A stretch of DNA of 64,000 nt from Lactobacillus sp. (GTDB lineage Bacteria; Bacillota; Bacilli; Lactobacillales; Lactobacillaceae): assembly GCA_022483245.1 (NCBI GenBank), contig JAKVNR010000001.1:682001-746000 (forward strand), in the 5' to 3' direction. Under the pieces are notes generated by a model that was given only the letters and a program-made list of their open reading frames with translations, ran no database searches and was not told the origin of the DNA. Of this stretch, positions 18,652 to 28,800 are shown piece by piece (positions within the stretch are counted from its first letter, which is position 1; every line of letters starts with the position of its first letter). The translations under genes were made by a program, and so were the position numbers.

Positions 18652-18686
18652 AAAAAATACTTGCCCGCTCAGGAGCAAGTATTTTA
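18652..18686 (-). terminator. Terminator of truB-ribF
   Basis: AAAATACTTGC (18654-18664) pairs perfectly with GCAAGTATTTT (18675-18685), followed by a T-run on the minus strand. The ribF stop codon lies inside the stem. Confidence 0.85.
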
Positions 18687-19619
18687 TTGATTTTTCTTGA
18701 AAAAACGCTGGGCGGCGACTTGATCTTTACGCATCTGCGCCGTTAATTCCTGGCCGTTGGCAAAGTCCAATTCCCCGCGCAAGTATTTGTCCCATTCAAT
18801 TGCAATCGTTTGCCCGTAGGCTTCTTGGTCAAAACCGAATAAATTTGACTCGATGTAAATCTTGCGCTTTTCATTAAAAGTAATGTTATAGCCGACGCTG
18901 GTCATTGATTGATAAACCTGGCCCCGCACCGTCGTCCGCGTCGCATACACGCCAATTTTCGGAATCACATTCGGATAAGTCAGATGCAAGTTCAAAGTTG
19001 GAAAGCCTAGCTTGTGGCCCAGTCGTTTGCCGTGAACAACTTTACCGCTCAAGACATATGGTTCGCCAAGTAATTCGGCTGCTAAGCCCATGTCACCATT
19101 CTTAATAGCTTGGCGAATTTCAGTGGACCCGATTTTTTTACCTAAAAACTTCTGCTCAGGCACTTCAATCACTTCAAAGCGGCCGTGGGCTTGGCCCGGC
19201 AAAGTATTCATATTGGCAATATCTCGGCGGCCATAAGTATAGTCAAAACCAGCCACGACAATTTTAGCTTGCAATTTAACGATGACTTGGTCGACAAATT
19301 CTTGCGGCGACAGGTCTTTAAACCCAGTCTTCCAATCAGCAAACAATAAGTAATCAGCGCCGTGAGCTTCCATCTTCCGGATTTTTTGGTCAGGACTATC
19401 CAAGTAGCGGAAATTGCGGTCAGCGTGAAAAACAACGTTCGGGCTCTCTTTGAAAGTCAGCACCACCATCGGCCACTGCCGCTGGTCAGCTTCCGCCCGG
19501 GCCCGCTTCAAAAGGGCTTGGTGGCCGCGGTGAACTCCGTCAAAAAAGCCCAAAGCTAGGACGATTGGGCCGGGAGTTAATTCTGTTTCAATTGGATAAT
19601 CTAAATCAATAACTTGCAA
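18684..19619 (-). CDS. ribF: Bifunctional riboflavin kinase / FAD synthetase
   Basis: This 311-aa enzyme converts riboflavin to FMN and FMN to FAD. The N-terminal nucleotidyltransferase domain has GFFDGVHRGHQAL (about 25-37). The C-terminal flavokinase domain has GKVVHGKRLGHKLGFPTLNL. The length is normal. It follows truB by 16 bases, and the truB-ribF order is conserved in Firmicutes. No FMN riboswitch is seen, so expression probably follows truB. Confidence 0.96.
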   Translation of the reverse strand: MQVIDLDYPIETELTPGPIVLALGFFDGVHRGHQALLKRARAEADQRQWPMVVLTFKESPNVVFHADRNFRYLDSPDQKIRKMEAHGADYLLFADWKTGFKDLSPQEFVDQVIVKLQAKIVVAGFDYTYGRRDIANMNTLPGQAHGRFEVIEVPEQKFLGKKIGSTEIRQAIKNGDMGLAAELLGEPYVLSGKVVHGKRLGHKLGFPTLNLHLTYPNVIPKIGVYATRTTVRGQVYQSMTSVGYNITFNEKRKIYIESNLFGFDQEAYGQTIAIEWDKYLRGELDFANGQELTAQMRKDQVAAQRFFKKNQ

Positions 19620-19635
19620 AAAACTTCAATCCTTA

Positions 19636-20535
19636 TTAATTGTTTTGCAAGAACATCAGCTCTGGCCGATATAAACCAGGTTGGTGGGCCTGCGCGCGAT
19701 AAATTGCTTTAACTTTTTTATTATACGATAAAGCGGCCTGTTTTGCATTAATTCCAAGGTGCAGCCAGGCACCGTTTTTCACCTGCTGCCACTGCTGAAG
19801 AGTTAACTCAAGCTGGGGCAAGTCACTGAAAAAGTCGTCAATTGGGTGCAAATATTGCTCTGGATCGCTGCTATTTTCAAGGACTTGCAAATCGACAGCT
19901 TGATCTAAATTAAAACCAGAACTAGCCGTCCGCGTCAGTTGCGTCATCACGGCTGGCACGCCGAGCTTAACGCCTAAATCATTGACCAGCGACCTAACAT
20001 AGGTGCCCTTGCTGCATTCAATGACAAAGTCAAAATCTTCTGTTCCCTTACTTTGGTCAAATTTCGGCTCTCCCGTTAAATCATAGCGGCTAACTGTCAC
20101 TTGCCGGGTGGGAATTTCGACCTGTTCACCCGCCCGGGCATAATCATACAAGTGCTTGCCATTAACTTTGACTGCGCTGTAAATTGGCGGCTGCTGGCTG
20201 ATTTCACCCAAGAAAGCTTGCATCCCTGTTTGAATTTTTTTTGCACTAATTGGGGCAGCTAAGGCCTGCTCTTGCAGGACTTTTCCCGCTAAATCATATG
20301 AATCTGTCGCTAGGCCCAACCGGCCGCTCCCGCGGTAAGCTTTGGGCTTAGTGTGCATCAGTTCGATTAATTTGGTAGCCTGTCCGACTGCGACCGGCAA
20401 GACGCCATCTACTTCAGGGTCAAGCGTGCCAGCATGGCCAACTCGGCGCATGTGCAGGCAGCGGCGCAAATGATACACCACGTCCCCGCTCGTCATCCCT
20501 TTGGGCTTATTAATGACAAAAATTCCATTTAACAT
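19636..20535 (-). CDS. truB: tRNA pseudouridine(55) synthase
   Basis: TruB (299 aa) makes pseudouridine at position 55 in the tRNA T-loop. Motif [18 protein letters not shown] contains the catalytic Asp39, and KAYRG, RYDLTG and [15 protein letters not shown] follow. The start has AGGTG a few bases upstream. A strong hairpin-terminator lies only about 12 bases before the ATG, so readthrough or a promoter hidden in rbfA must supply transcription. Confidence 0.96.
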   Translation of the reverse strand: MLNGIFVINKPKGMTSGDVVYHLRRCLHMRRVGHAGTLDPEVDGVLPVAVGQATKLIELMHTKPKAYRGSGRLGLATDSYDLAGKVLQEQALAAPISAKKIQTGMQAFLGEISQQPPIYSAVKVNGKHLYDYARAGEQVEIPTRQVTVSRYDLTGEPKFDQSKGTEDFDFVIECSKGTYVRSLVNDLGVKLGVPAVMTQLTRTASSGFNLDQAVDLQVLENSSDPEQYLHPIDDFFSDLPQLELTLQQWQQVKNGAWLHLGINAKQAALSYNKKVKAIYRAQAHQPGLYRPELMFLQNN

Positions 20536-20547
20536 CTTTTCACCTAC

Positions 20548-20580
20548 AAAAAAAGGTGCCTAAACTAGGCACCTTTTTAA
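20548..20580 (-). terminator. Terminator between rbfA and truB
   Basis: AAAAAGGTGCC (20550-20560) pairs perfectly with GGCACCTTTTT (20568-20578), followed by T's on the minus strand. It begins immediately after the rbfA stop. Confidence 0.85.
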
Positions 20581-20943
20581 CTATTGCTTCTTAGCAGCGT
20601 CGTCTTTTTCAACTTGGGCAATTAGTTGATCAATTTTTGCCCCATATTGAACGGAAGTATCGCGTTTAAAAATCAGCGCCGGTACTTTATACACGGTCAA
20701 AACTTGCCCCAGCAAGTGCCGCATCATACCTTTGGCCTTTTCCAAACCAGCTTCTACTTCTTGTTCCCGGCCTGCATCTTCAGTCAGCAAACTGTAATAG
20801 ACAGTCGCATAGGACAAGTCATTGGTGCATTCCACTGCCGTGAAGGTCACGCCGCGCAGGCGCGGATCACGCAGGTTGCGCTGCAAGATTTTCGTCAATT
20901 CGCGCAGAATTTCACCTTCTACGCGTCCAATTCGGTGTTTCAT
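20581..20943 (-). CDS. rbfA: Ribosome-binding factor A
   Basis: RbfA (120 aa) is a KH-like factor needed for late maturation of the 30S subunit and 16S rRNA 5' processing, notably in the cold. The opening KHRIGRVEGEILRELTKIL and the region DPRLRGVTFTAVECTNDLSYATVYYS are typical, and the length matches. It follows infB by 18 bases. A strong terminator follows at once, separating it from truB. Confidence 0.96.
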   Translation of the reverse strand: MKHRIGRVEGEILRELTKILQRNLRDPRLRGVTFTAVECTNDLSYATVYYSLLTEDAGREQEVEAGLEKAKGMMRHLLGQVLTVYKVPALIFKRDTSVQYGAKIDQLIAQVEKDDAAKKQ

Positions 20944-20961
20944 CAGACTGCCTCCTTCGGC

Positions 20962-23529
20962 TTACTTAGGCTTAACTTCCACCATTTCGTAAGCTTCTAA
21001 TTGGTCATCAACCTTAATGTCATTGTAGTTTTCGATCATTAAACCACAATCATAGCCTTGCTTGACTTCCTTGACATCGTCTTTAAACCGCTTTAATGAA
21101 GCAACGTGGCCATCGTATTTCACGATGCCGTCACGGATAACACGGACTTTTGAATCACGGGTGACTACGCCTGAGTCAACAAAGGCACCAGCAATCGTTC
21201 CCAGCTTAGAAACCTTCCAAGTTTCACGTACAGTTAAGTTACCAGTTACCTTTTCTTCAAAGGTTGGAGCCAGCATACCCTTCATGGCAGCAGTTACGTC
21301 ATCAATTACCTTGTAAATAATTGAGTAGACACGGATATCAACACTGTCAGCTTCAGCTTGGCTCTTGGCGGTATTAGTTGGCCGCACGTTAAAGCCGATG
21401 ATAAAGGCATTTGATGCACCAGCCAAAGTTACGTCAGATTCATTGATGGCACCAACACCAGCGTGGACAATGTTAACCCGAACGCCCTTGACATCAATCT
21501 TTTCTAATGACTGCTGCAAAGCTTCAACTGAACCTTGTACATCAGCCTTCAGGACGATGTTAACTTCCTGCATGTTTTCGCGCTTCATGGTATCAAACAG
21601 GTTATCCAAAGTAACGTGTTGTACTTGATCACGCTGTTTTTCCAAAGCGTTTTGGGCGCGCTGTTCACCAACAGACCGCGCCGTCTTTTCATCTTCAAAG
21701 ACAACCAGTTTATCGGCTGATTCTGGCACATCGTTTAAACCAGTAATTTCAACTGGCATCGATGGCTTAGCTGATTTAACTCGGCGGCCCTTATCGTTGG
21801 TCATCACCCGGACCCGGCCGAAAGTATTGCCGACTACGATTGGGTCACCAACATGCAAAGTGCCTTGTTGTACCAAAACGTCGGCTACTGGTCCGCGGCC
21901 ACGTGACAGACGAGCTTCAACAACGGTCCCGATTGCTTTTTGATCAGGGTCAGCCTTTAATTCCATCACATCAGCTTGCAGCAAGATCATTTGCAGCAAT
22001 TCGTCAACATTCTTGCCAGTCTTAGCTGAAATGTTGACAAAGATAGTTTGACCGCCCCAGTCTTCTGGCACTAAGCCATACTTCATCAACTGTTCCATGA
22101 CATGCTGCGGGTTAGCGCCTGGCACATCAATCTTGTTGACAGCTACGATAATCGGCACGTGCGCGTTTTTAGCGTGGTCAATGGCTTCGATTGTCTGCGG
22201 CATGACCCCGTCATCAGCAGCAACTACTAAGACAACGATGTCAGTAATTTCTGCCCCGCGGGCACGCATGTTGGAGAAGGCCGCGTGGCCTGGAGTATCC
22301 AAGAAAGTGATCAAACGGTCATCAAGCCGAACTTGGTAAGCACCGATCTTCTGGGTAATCCCGCCAGCTTCGTGTTCTGACACGCTAGTATGACGCAACC
22401 GGTCAAGCAAGGTGGTTTTACCGTGGTCAACGTGACCCATGATGGTCACAACTGGTGGCCGATTAACTTGATGTTCAGAATTCTTAGAAGCTTCAACTTC
22501 CTTAGCATATAAGCTATCGATATCTGAAATGTCTTCGTGGACCTTTTCTTTGGCTTCAATGCCATATTCAGCTGCCAAAATTTCAATCGTATCTTTATCC
22601 AGGGATTGGTTCTGGTTCGTCATTACACCCAGCATAAAGAGTTTCTTAACGATTTCAGCTGGTTCACGGTGGAGCAATTTGCCCAAATCTTGGGCATTCA
22701 TGCCTTCTTCGTAAACCAGTGTCTTTGGAAGCGGCTTAGCCTTGCGCTTAGTTGGTCGGACTGGGCGGGCAGCTGCCTCTTGGGCGCGGCGGTTGCGGCG
22801 CTTCTTCTTATTTTTACGCAGCTGACGGTCGCTTTCACCGCGGCGGCGGCGTTCTTCATAAGTTCGAGTTTGTTCTTGCCGCCGGCGGCCAAATTCAGCC
22901 GTATTCTTGCTGCGGCGTGAACGTTCTTCCTCTTGCTCAGCGTTTTTAGTTTGCAGACGAGCTGGCGATGGTTTCAAAATTTTTGGTCCGATCACGCGCT
23001 CATTATTAGCTGAGTCAGCTTCTTGCTTAGCTGGCATAACTTTCTTCACTGCTTCTTTAGCAGCCCGTAATGGTTCTTCTTTAACCTTGTGCCATTCAGC
23101 ACGGGCCCGCTTGCTTTGTTCAGCTAACTTGCCTTGTTCCGCGCGCTGCTTTTCTTTAAACTGCTGCAGCAAATCACGTGCAGCCCGCTTAGTATTAGCA
23201 GCAGTCTGACGCGTTTCTGTCCGGCGCTGGCCGCGATTGCGGTTGTTAGCCTGTTTTGGCCGCTTCGGCTGCTTGGCAGCTGGTTTACGCAAGGCAGACA
23301 CAGAAATCTTAATCTTGCCTTTGGCCTTGCTCTTGTTTAAACTATCGGCTTGGTCAGTAGATTTTGCTGCGCCGGCTTGCATGTTCTTCTTCAACTCGGC
23401 TACTTGAGAATCCAGCAAAGTTGACATGTGGCTTTTAACATCAAAGCCCAACTTTTTGGCCCGGTTTAACAAAATTTTATTGTCAACGTCTAGTTCTTTA
23501 GCTAGTTCGTAAATTCGTTTTTTAGCCAT
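20962..23529 (-). CDS. infB: Translation initiation factor IF-2
   Basis: This 855-aa GTPase places initiator tRNA on the ribosome. It has an IF2N domain ([19 protein letters not shown]), a long basic Ala/Arg/Lys-rich linker (about 55-265) that varies between species, a second IF2N copy, G1 [10 protein letters not shown]3 DTPGHAAF, G4 NKID, and C-terminal domains II-IV. It sits in the conserved rimP-nusA-ylxR-ylxQ-infB-rbfA order. Confidence 0.98.
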   Translation of the reverse strand: MAKKRIYELAKELDVDNKILLNRAKKLGFDVKSHMSTLLDSQVAELKKNMQAGAAKSTDQADSLNKSKAKGKIKISVSALRKPAAKQPKRPKQANNRNRGQRRTETRQTAANTKRAARDLLQQFKEKQRAEQGKLAEQSKRARAEWHKVKEEPLRAAKEAVKKVMPAKQEADSANNERVIGPKILKPSPARLQTKNAEQEEERSRRSKNTAEFGRRRQEQTRTYEERRRRGESDRQLRKNKKKRRNRRAQEAAARPVRPTKRKAKPLPKTLVYEEGMNAQDLGKLLHREPAEIVKKLFMLGVMTNQNQSLDKDTIEILAAEYGIEAKEKVHEDISDIDSLYAKEVEASKNSEHQVNRPPVVTIMGHVDHGKTTLLDRLRHTSVSEHEAGGITQKIGAYQVRLDDRLITFLDTPGHAAFSNMRARGAEITDIVVLVVAADDGVMPQTIEAIDHAKNAHVPIIVAVNKIDVPGANPQHVMEQLMKYGLVPEDWGGQTIFVNISAKTGKNVDELLQMILLQADVMELKADPDQKAIGTVVEARLSRGRGPVADVLVQQGTLHVGDPIVVGNTFGRVRVMTNDKGRRVKSAKPSMPVEITGLNDVPESADKLVVFEDEKTARSVGEQRAQNALEKQRDQVQHVTLDNLFDTMKRENMQEVNIVLKADVQGSVEALQQSLEKIDVKGVRVNIVHAGVGAINESDVTLAGASNAFIIGFNVRPTNTAKSQAEADSVDIRVYSIIYKVIDDVTAAMKGMLAPTFEEKVTGNLTVRETWKVSKLGTIAGAFVDSGVVTRDSKVRVIRDGIVKYDGHVASLKRFKDDVKEVKQGYDCGLMIENYNDIKVDDQLEAYEMVEVKPK

Positions 23530-23533
23530 CTAA

Positions 23534-23839
23534 TCACGCTCCTTGGTTGATTTTCTTCAATAAAGCTTTCGCAAAGCCGGCATCCATCACCGCAACGATT
23601 TTACGCTGGCGGCCAATGGCCTGGCTTAACTCTTGCTCGGTAAAAATCTTAATTAGTGGAACTGAATATGCGGTTGCAGCTTGGGTCAGCTTGCTAGCAG
23701 CATTGCTGCTTGTTTCAGCAGCCATAAAAATTAACTTAGCCTGCTTAATCTGACCTAAAACCAGGTCGGTGCCTGAAACCAGGCGGCCCGCCCGCTGCGC
23801 TAAACCTAGCAAATTCAGTACTGCTTGTTTACTTGTCAC
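23534..23839 (-). CDS. ylxQ: L7Ae-family RNA-binding protein YlxQ
   Basis: About 101 aa of the L7Ae/L30e/Gadd45 family that binds kink-turn RNA; the exact role in bacteria is unclear. LNLLGLAQRAGRLVSGTDLVL is the typical opening. The GTG at 23839 is preferred because GGAAAGAG precedes it and because an earlier ATG would run deep into ylxR. With this start, ylxQ overlaps ylxR by 11 bases and ends 4 bases before infB, indicating translational coupling. Confidence 0.88.
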   Translation of the reverse strand: MTSKQAVLNLLGLAQRAGRLVSGTDLVLGQIKQAKLIFMAAETSSNAASKLTQAATAYSVPLIKIFTEQELSQAIGRQRKIVAVMDAGFAKALLKKINQGA

Positions 23840-24125
23840 CAAATAACTCTTTCCGTGCTTTCTGATGGTCAACATAAGCATACAGGTCCTGGTAGAATTC
23901 CGGCTTGATTTTCGTCTTCAAGCTGCGTTCCAAAATCCCGCTCTTTTCAGCAGCAGCAATTTTATCAGGCTGCAAAGAAACATAGGCTCCGCGCCCGGAT
24001 TTCTTGCCAGTCGGGTCAATGGATACTTCTTGGTCAGGACCAATTACGATGCGCACTAATTCTTTTTTCGGCTGCATCGTATTCGTCAACAGGTCTTTTC
24101 GCATCGGAACTTTTCGTTTGCGCAT
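23829..24125 (-). CDS. ylxR: YlxR-family protein (RNase P modulator RnpM)
   Basis: About 98 aa with the family hallmark GRGAYV and an Arg/Lys-rich opening RKRKVPMRKDLLTN. In B. subtilis the homologue binds the RNA subunit of RNase P. The ATG at 24125 is chosen because TAGGTGG, overlapping the nusA stop, lies 6 bases upstream. It is nested between nusA and ylxQ, the conserved position. Confidence 0.9.
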   Translation of the reverse strand: MRKRKVPMRKDLLTNTMQPKKELVRIVIGPDQEVSIDPTGKKSGRGAYVSLQPDKIAAAEKSGILERSLKTKIKPEFYQDLYAYVDHQKARKELFGDK

Positions 24126-24134
24126 CGCAACCAC

Positions 24135-25289
24135 CTATTCTTCGTCGCTCTCTGTTTCGTTCTTCGGTTCAGCTGCAGCAGCATCATCGCTGGTAGTTTC
24201 ATCAGTTGCAGGTTCGTCTGCTGCTTGACTGCTGTCTTCATCAACGAATTCAACTTCTGATTCTGGCCGAATATCAATCTTGTAACCGGTCAAACGGGCA
24301 GCTAAGCGCACGTTTTGACCTTTCTTGCCGATAGCCAAGGACAATTGATAGTCTGGCACAATGACCAAAGCGTCTTTTTGCTGGTCATCGTCTTCACTAA
24401 ATTGCACGGCAATAACTTCAGCCGGGTTCAAAGCATTAGCGATAAAATCAGATGGGTCTTCTTCAAAGCGGACCACATCAATATTTTCCCCGCCTAATTC
24501 ATTGACAATATTTTGCACCCGGGCACCACGCGGACCAACACAGGTCCCAACTGGATCAATGTCAGGGTTGCTAGACCGAACGGCGATCTTGGTCCGGTCG
24601 CCAGCTTCACGAGCAATTGAAACAATTTCCACCGTGCCGTTGTACACTTCTGGCACCTCTTCTTCAAACAAACGCTTGACTAAGTCAGGAGCCGTCCGTG
24701 AAACAACAATTTGCGCACCTTTAGAATCAGAGCCAACTTTAGTTACCAAAACCCGGATCCGGTCTTGCGGACGGTAATGCTCATTTGGCATTTGATCACC
24801 ATGCGGCATAATTGCTTCGACATTGCCAACTTTAACGTAAACAAAGCGGTTATCGCGGCGTTCCACGGTCCCAGTGATTAATTCATCTTGGTATTGTGAA
24901 TACTCATCAACGATGTGGTTTCGTTCAGCTTCACGCAGACGCTGCATCACGACTTGTTTAGCAGTTTGGGCAGCAATCCGGCCAAAATTCTTCGGCGTCA
25001 CTTCAAAACGGATTTCATCGCCAACTTCATAAGCCTTGTTGATTTCCAAAGCGTCTTGCAAAGAAACTTCTAACCGGCTGTCCTGTACCTGGTCAACGAC
25101 GGTCTTTACTGCGTTAACCTTGAAGGTACCCTTCTTTTCATCAAATTCAACTTCGACGTTTTGGGCTTGGTTGTAGTTCTTCTTGTAAGCAGCTACTAAA
25201 GCTGACTTAATTGCATCAATGATGACATCTTTTTGGATGCCCTTTTCCTGCTCAAGGGCAGCCAGGGCACCAACTAATTCTTTGGACAT
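24135..25289 (-). CDS. nusA: Transcription termination/antitermination factor NusA
   Basis: NusA (384 aa) binds RNA polymerase and nascent RNA and modulates pausing, termination and antitermination. It has an N-terminal RNAP-binding domain, an S1 domain (about 130-200) and two KH domains (GPRGARVQNIVNELGGENID, then IGKKGQNVRLAARLTG). A Glu/Asp/Ala-rich tail occupies the last 35 residues. The start at 25289 (MSKELVGAL) follows AAAGGATG; the longer in-frame start would overlap rimP. There is no C-terminal AR domain, as in Gram-positives. Confidence 0.96.
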   Translation of the reverse strand: MSKELVGALAALEQEKGIQKDVIIDAIKSALVAAYKKNYNQAQNVEVEFDEKKGTFKVNAVKTVVDQVQDSRLEVSLQDALEINKAYEVGDEIRFEVTPKNFGRIAAQTAKQVVMQRLREAERNHIVDEYSQYQDELITGTVERRDNRFVYVKVGNVEAIMPHGDQMPNEHYRPQDRIRVLVTKVGSDSKGAQIVVSRTAPDLVKRLFEEEVPEVYNGTVEIVSIAREAGDRTKIAVRSSNPDIDPVGTCVGPRGARVQNIVNELGGENIDVVRFEEDPSDFIANALNPAEVIAVQFSEDDDQQKDALVIVPDYQLSLAIGKKGQNVRLAARLTGYKIDIRPESEVEFVDEDSSQAADEPATDETTSDDAAAAEPKNETESDEE

Positions 25290-25308
25290 AAGTTTTTGAT
25301 CATCCTTT

Positions 25309-25785
25309 CTAAAGCTCGACCGCGAAGCGGATTTGAGCAAGCTTCTTGCGCGGAATCTCGATTTGCTGCGTTTGACCGGCCTGCTTAACTGCTAAAGTCA
25401 ATTGCTCATCATCATAATCAAGCAGTGTCCCTTCAAAGGTCTTGCTGCCAGCAATCTTTTGGTACAGGCCAACGTGGATATACTCTCCTTTTGCCCGTTC
25501 CCAATCGCGCTCAGTCTTAATTGGGCGCTCTAAACCTGGCGATGACATCTCCAGAACATATGGCTCTGGAAATGGATCAGGTTTAATTTCATCTAGCAGG
25601 TTTGACACCGGTTCAGTTAAATCAGAAATCGTTTGCAGGTCAATGCCGCCTGGCTGACGATTAAGGTACAAGCGCAAATAATTTTGCCCTTGTTCTTTGA
25701 CATATTCAGCGTCAACCAATTCGCAACCATGTTCAGTAATGATTGGTTCCACGGCTTGCGTGACTCGTTCAATAATCTTTGACAA
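25309..25785 (-). CDS. rimP: Ribosome maturation factor RimP
   Basis: RimP (158 aa) assists 30S assembly. [12 protein letters not shown] is the family signature, followed by the small SH3-like C-terminal domain. The start is a TTG at 25785 with GCGAGGAATTAGA in front. The in-frame ATG 14 codons earlier would translate a transcription-terminator hairpin and is rejected. It is the first gene of the rimP-nusA-infB operon, with an extended -10 promoter upstream. Confidence 0.94.
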   Translation of the reverse strand: MSKIIERVTQAVEPIITEHGCELVDAEYVKEQGQNYLRLYLNRQPGGIDLQTISDLTEPVSNLLDEIKPDPFPEPYVLEMSSPGLERPIKTERDWERAKGEYIHVGLYQKIAGSKTFEGTLLDYDDEQLTLAVKQAGQTQQIEIPRKKLAQIRFAVEL

Positions 25786-25799
25786 TCTAATTCCTCGCA

Positions 25800-25829
25800 A
25801 TAAAAAGAGTGAGCACAAGATGCTCACTC
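25800..25829 (-). terminator. Terminator hairpin between polC and rimP
   Basis: GAGTGAGCA (25807-25815) pairs perfectly with TGCTCACTC (25821-25829), 5-nt loop, then TTTTTATT on the minus strand. It lies after the predicted rimP promoter, so it may end polC transcripts and attenuate rimP transcripts. Confidence 0.8.
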
Positions 25830-25855
25830 GAATTACTTATTCGAACTTCAAATAT

Positions 25856-25864
25856 ATAATAGCA
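25856..25864 (-). promoter_or_regulatory. Extended -10 promoter of rimP-nusA-infB
   Basis: TGCTATTAT is read on the minus strand 22 bases downstream of the polC stop. No good -35 is evident. Confidence 0.45.
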
Positions 25865-25885
25865 TGGTTTCTTAGCAATAGCTAG

Positions 25886-28800
25886 TTAAAAGAGCGAGAG
25901 CTGGTTTTGATCAGGCATCCCCTCGAGCACGCCATTGTCTTCAAAATAATCCATGATTGTCTGTGAAACTTTGCCCCGCTTTTGCAGGTCTTCTTTTGAC
26001 AAGAATTGCTGTTCAGCCCGGGCTGCCACAATTTGCTTCGCAGCGTTATCACCTAAGCCTGGTACGGCGTTAAACGGTGCCAAAATTGTCTTTTCATCCA
26101 AAATCTTAAAGTTCAAGGCTTCTGACTGGTTAATATCAACCATTTTAATCTTAATGCCACGCTCTAAGCACTCGTTGGCGATTTCTAGGACCGTCAGCAA
26201 ACTTTTGTCTTTAGCTGACGCATCTTGCCCTTGGGCTTCAATTTTCTTCATCAAGGCCTTAACTGAATTTTTGCCATGGCTCATCGCCACTAAATCAAAC
26301 AAATCAGCCCGAACCGAGAAGTAAGCCGTGTAGTAAATCACTGGGTAGTAAACCTTAAACCAAGCAATCCGCAAGGCCATCAAGATGTAAGCCGTTGCGT
26401 GGGCTTTCGGGAACATGTACTTTATCTTTAAACAAGATGGAATGTACCAGTCAGGAATTTGATCATTCTTATCCAGGACAGCCATGTTTTCATCTGAAAT
26501 ACCGCGGCCGTGGCGGACACTTTCCATGGTTTGGAAGGCCACTTCTGGTTTTACGCCCCAGTGGATCAAGTCCATCATGATGTTATCACGACAACCAATT
26601 ACTTCTTTTAAAGTACAAGTCTTTTGGTTAATCAAATCTTCGGCATTGCCCAGCCACACATCCGTTCCGTGTGACAGGCCAGAAATCTGCAGTAATTCGG
26701 CAAAAGTCGTCGGCTTAGTTTCTTCAAGCATTCCGCGAACAAACCGCGTCCCAAATTCCGGCACGCCCAAGGTCCCAGTTTGTGAAAAAATCTGCTCTGG
26801 AGTAACACCTAAAATTTTAGTCCCTGAAAATAGTGACATGACGCCAGGATCATCGGGTGGAATCGTTAGCGGATCAACCCCTGATAAATCCTGCAGCATT
26901 CTGATCATCGTTGGGTCATCGTGACCCAGAATATCAAATTTCAAAATATTATCGTGGATCGAATGGAAGTCAAAGTGAGTCGTCAGCCAAGCGGCATTTA
27001 AATCGTCAGCTGGATATTGCACTGGGGTAAAGTCATAAATATCCATATCATCCGGTACAACCACAATCCCAGCTGGGTGCTGGCCAGTTGTCCGTTTAAC
27101 GCCAGCAGTTCCAGCCGCCAGTCGGTCAAGCTCGGCCCCGCGGAATTGAAGTTCATGATCTTCTTCGTAGTGCTTAACATAACCATAAGCCGTTTTATCG
27201 GCCACAGTTGAAATAGTCCCGGCTCTAAATGATTTTGACGGGCCAAACATTACCCGAATATAGTTATGAGCCACTGGCTGGTAGTCACCAGAGAAGTTCA
27301 AATCGATATCAGGTACCTTGTCGCCGTGGAAACCTAAGAAAGTCGCAAACGGAATATCTTGCCCGTCTTTAACTAAATCGGCTCCGCATTTTGGACATTT
27401 TTTATCAGGCAAGTCAAACCCAGACCCGTATTTGCCATCTTCAAAGAACTTAGAATACTTGCATGCGGGGCAGCGGTAATGCGGCGGCAGCGGATTTACT
27501 TCCGTAATCCCTGACATTGTCGCGACCAGACTGGACCCAACTGATCCCCGCGAACCAACCAAATACCCGTCTTTGTTAGATTTAGCTACTAGCCGCTGGG
27601 AAATCAGGTAAATAACTGCATAACCATTAGAAATGATCGAATTAAGCTCCATATCAACCCGGTCTTTGACAATTTTAGGCAGAGGTTTGCCATAAAGTTC
27701 GTAGGCCTTGTTATAAGTCAAATCCTTCATTTCCTGATCGGCATTTTCAATGTGCGGCGGATACAAGCCAGACTTAATTGGGGCAATACTGTCGATCGCA
27801 TCAGCGATTTGATTAGTATTATCAATGACAATCTTTTTCGCTAAATCTTCACCTAAGAAGCTAAAGGCATCCAGCATTTCCTGGGTCGTGTAAAAATGCA
27901 AATCTGGTTGCGGCCGGTTGCGGTCCGGATTACCCTTTTGCGCCGCCAGCAAAATGACGCGGTAAATTTTTTCATGTGGTTCAACATAGTGGGCATCGCC
28001 GGTAGCAACCACCGGGATCCCTAATTCATAGCCTAATTTGCAAATATCTTTGATGATTTCTTCTAGCTCGGCTGTACTTTTCAGTAAATGACTATCAAGC
28101 AGCTGCTGATAGTTAGCTGGCGGCTGCACTTCTAGGTAATCATAAAACTGAGCTAATTCACGAGCAGCTTCATAGCCTGACTCCATCATGGCAGTAAAAA
28201 CGTCGCCTTGGTTGCAGCCGCTACCATAAAGCAAACCTTCATGATATTTTTCAAGCTCAGATTTCGGTGTCCGCGGCACCCGGTAGAAATATTTGGTGCA
28301 AGCCAGAGAAATCAGCTTATACAAATTTTTCAACCCAGTTTTATTTTTCACCAAAATACTCATGTGGGTTGGCCGGGTCCGCTTGTAAGTTTGCCCATAG
28401 CCAATCAGACTATTCATCTTGCCTAGATCAGCCACTCGAAACTTCTTAAAGAATTCATCAAGCAGTTTGTACATGAGCAGGCCGGTGGCTTCCGCGTCTG
28501 AATCGGCCCGGTGGTGGTGTTCTAAGACCACATTATATTTTTTGGTTAATGAATCCAGCTTGTGGTTGGTCTGTTCTGGGTGGAGCAGACGCGACACTTC
28601 CAAAGTATCAACCACTGGCACTGAAACCAGGGGCATCCCTGCCCGTTTTAAAGCAGCATTAACAAAGCCAATATCAAATTGAACGTTGTGCCCGCATAAT
28701 GGCCGGTTCCCGCAAAATTCTTGGAAGCGTTTGATCACGTCTGCCTCATCATCGGCTTTTGAGACTAATTCATCAGTGATGGAGGTTAAGTTAATAGTGG

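Noticed and set aside
18630..18700. FMN riboswitch linked to ribF
   Set aside because: ribF is downstream of truB with a 16-base gap; no RFN element is visible anywhere upstream.
25786..25827. Longer rimP start
   Set aside because: It would translate the polC terminator hairpin. The TTG at 25785 has the ribosome-binding site.
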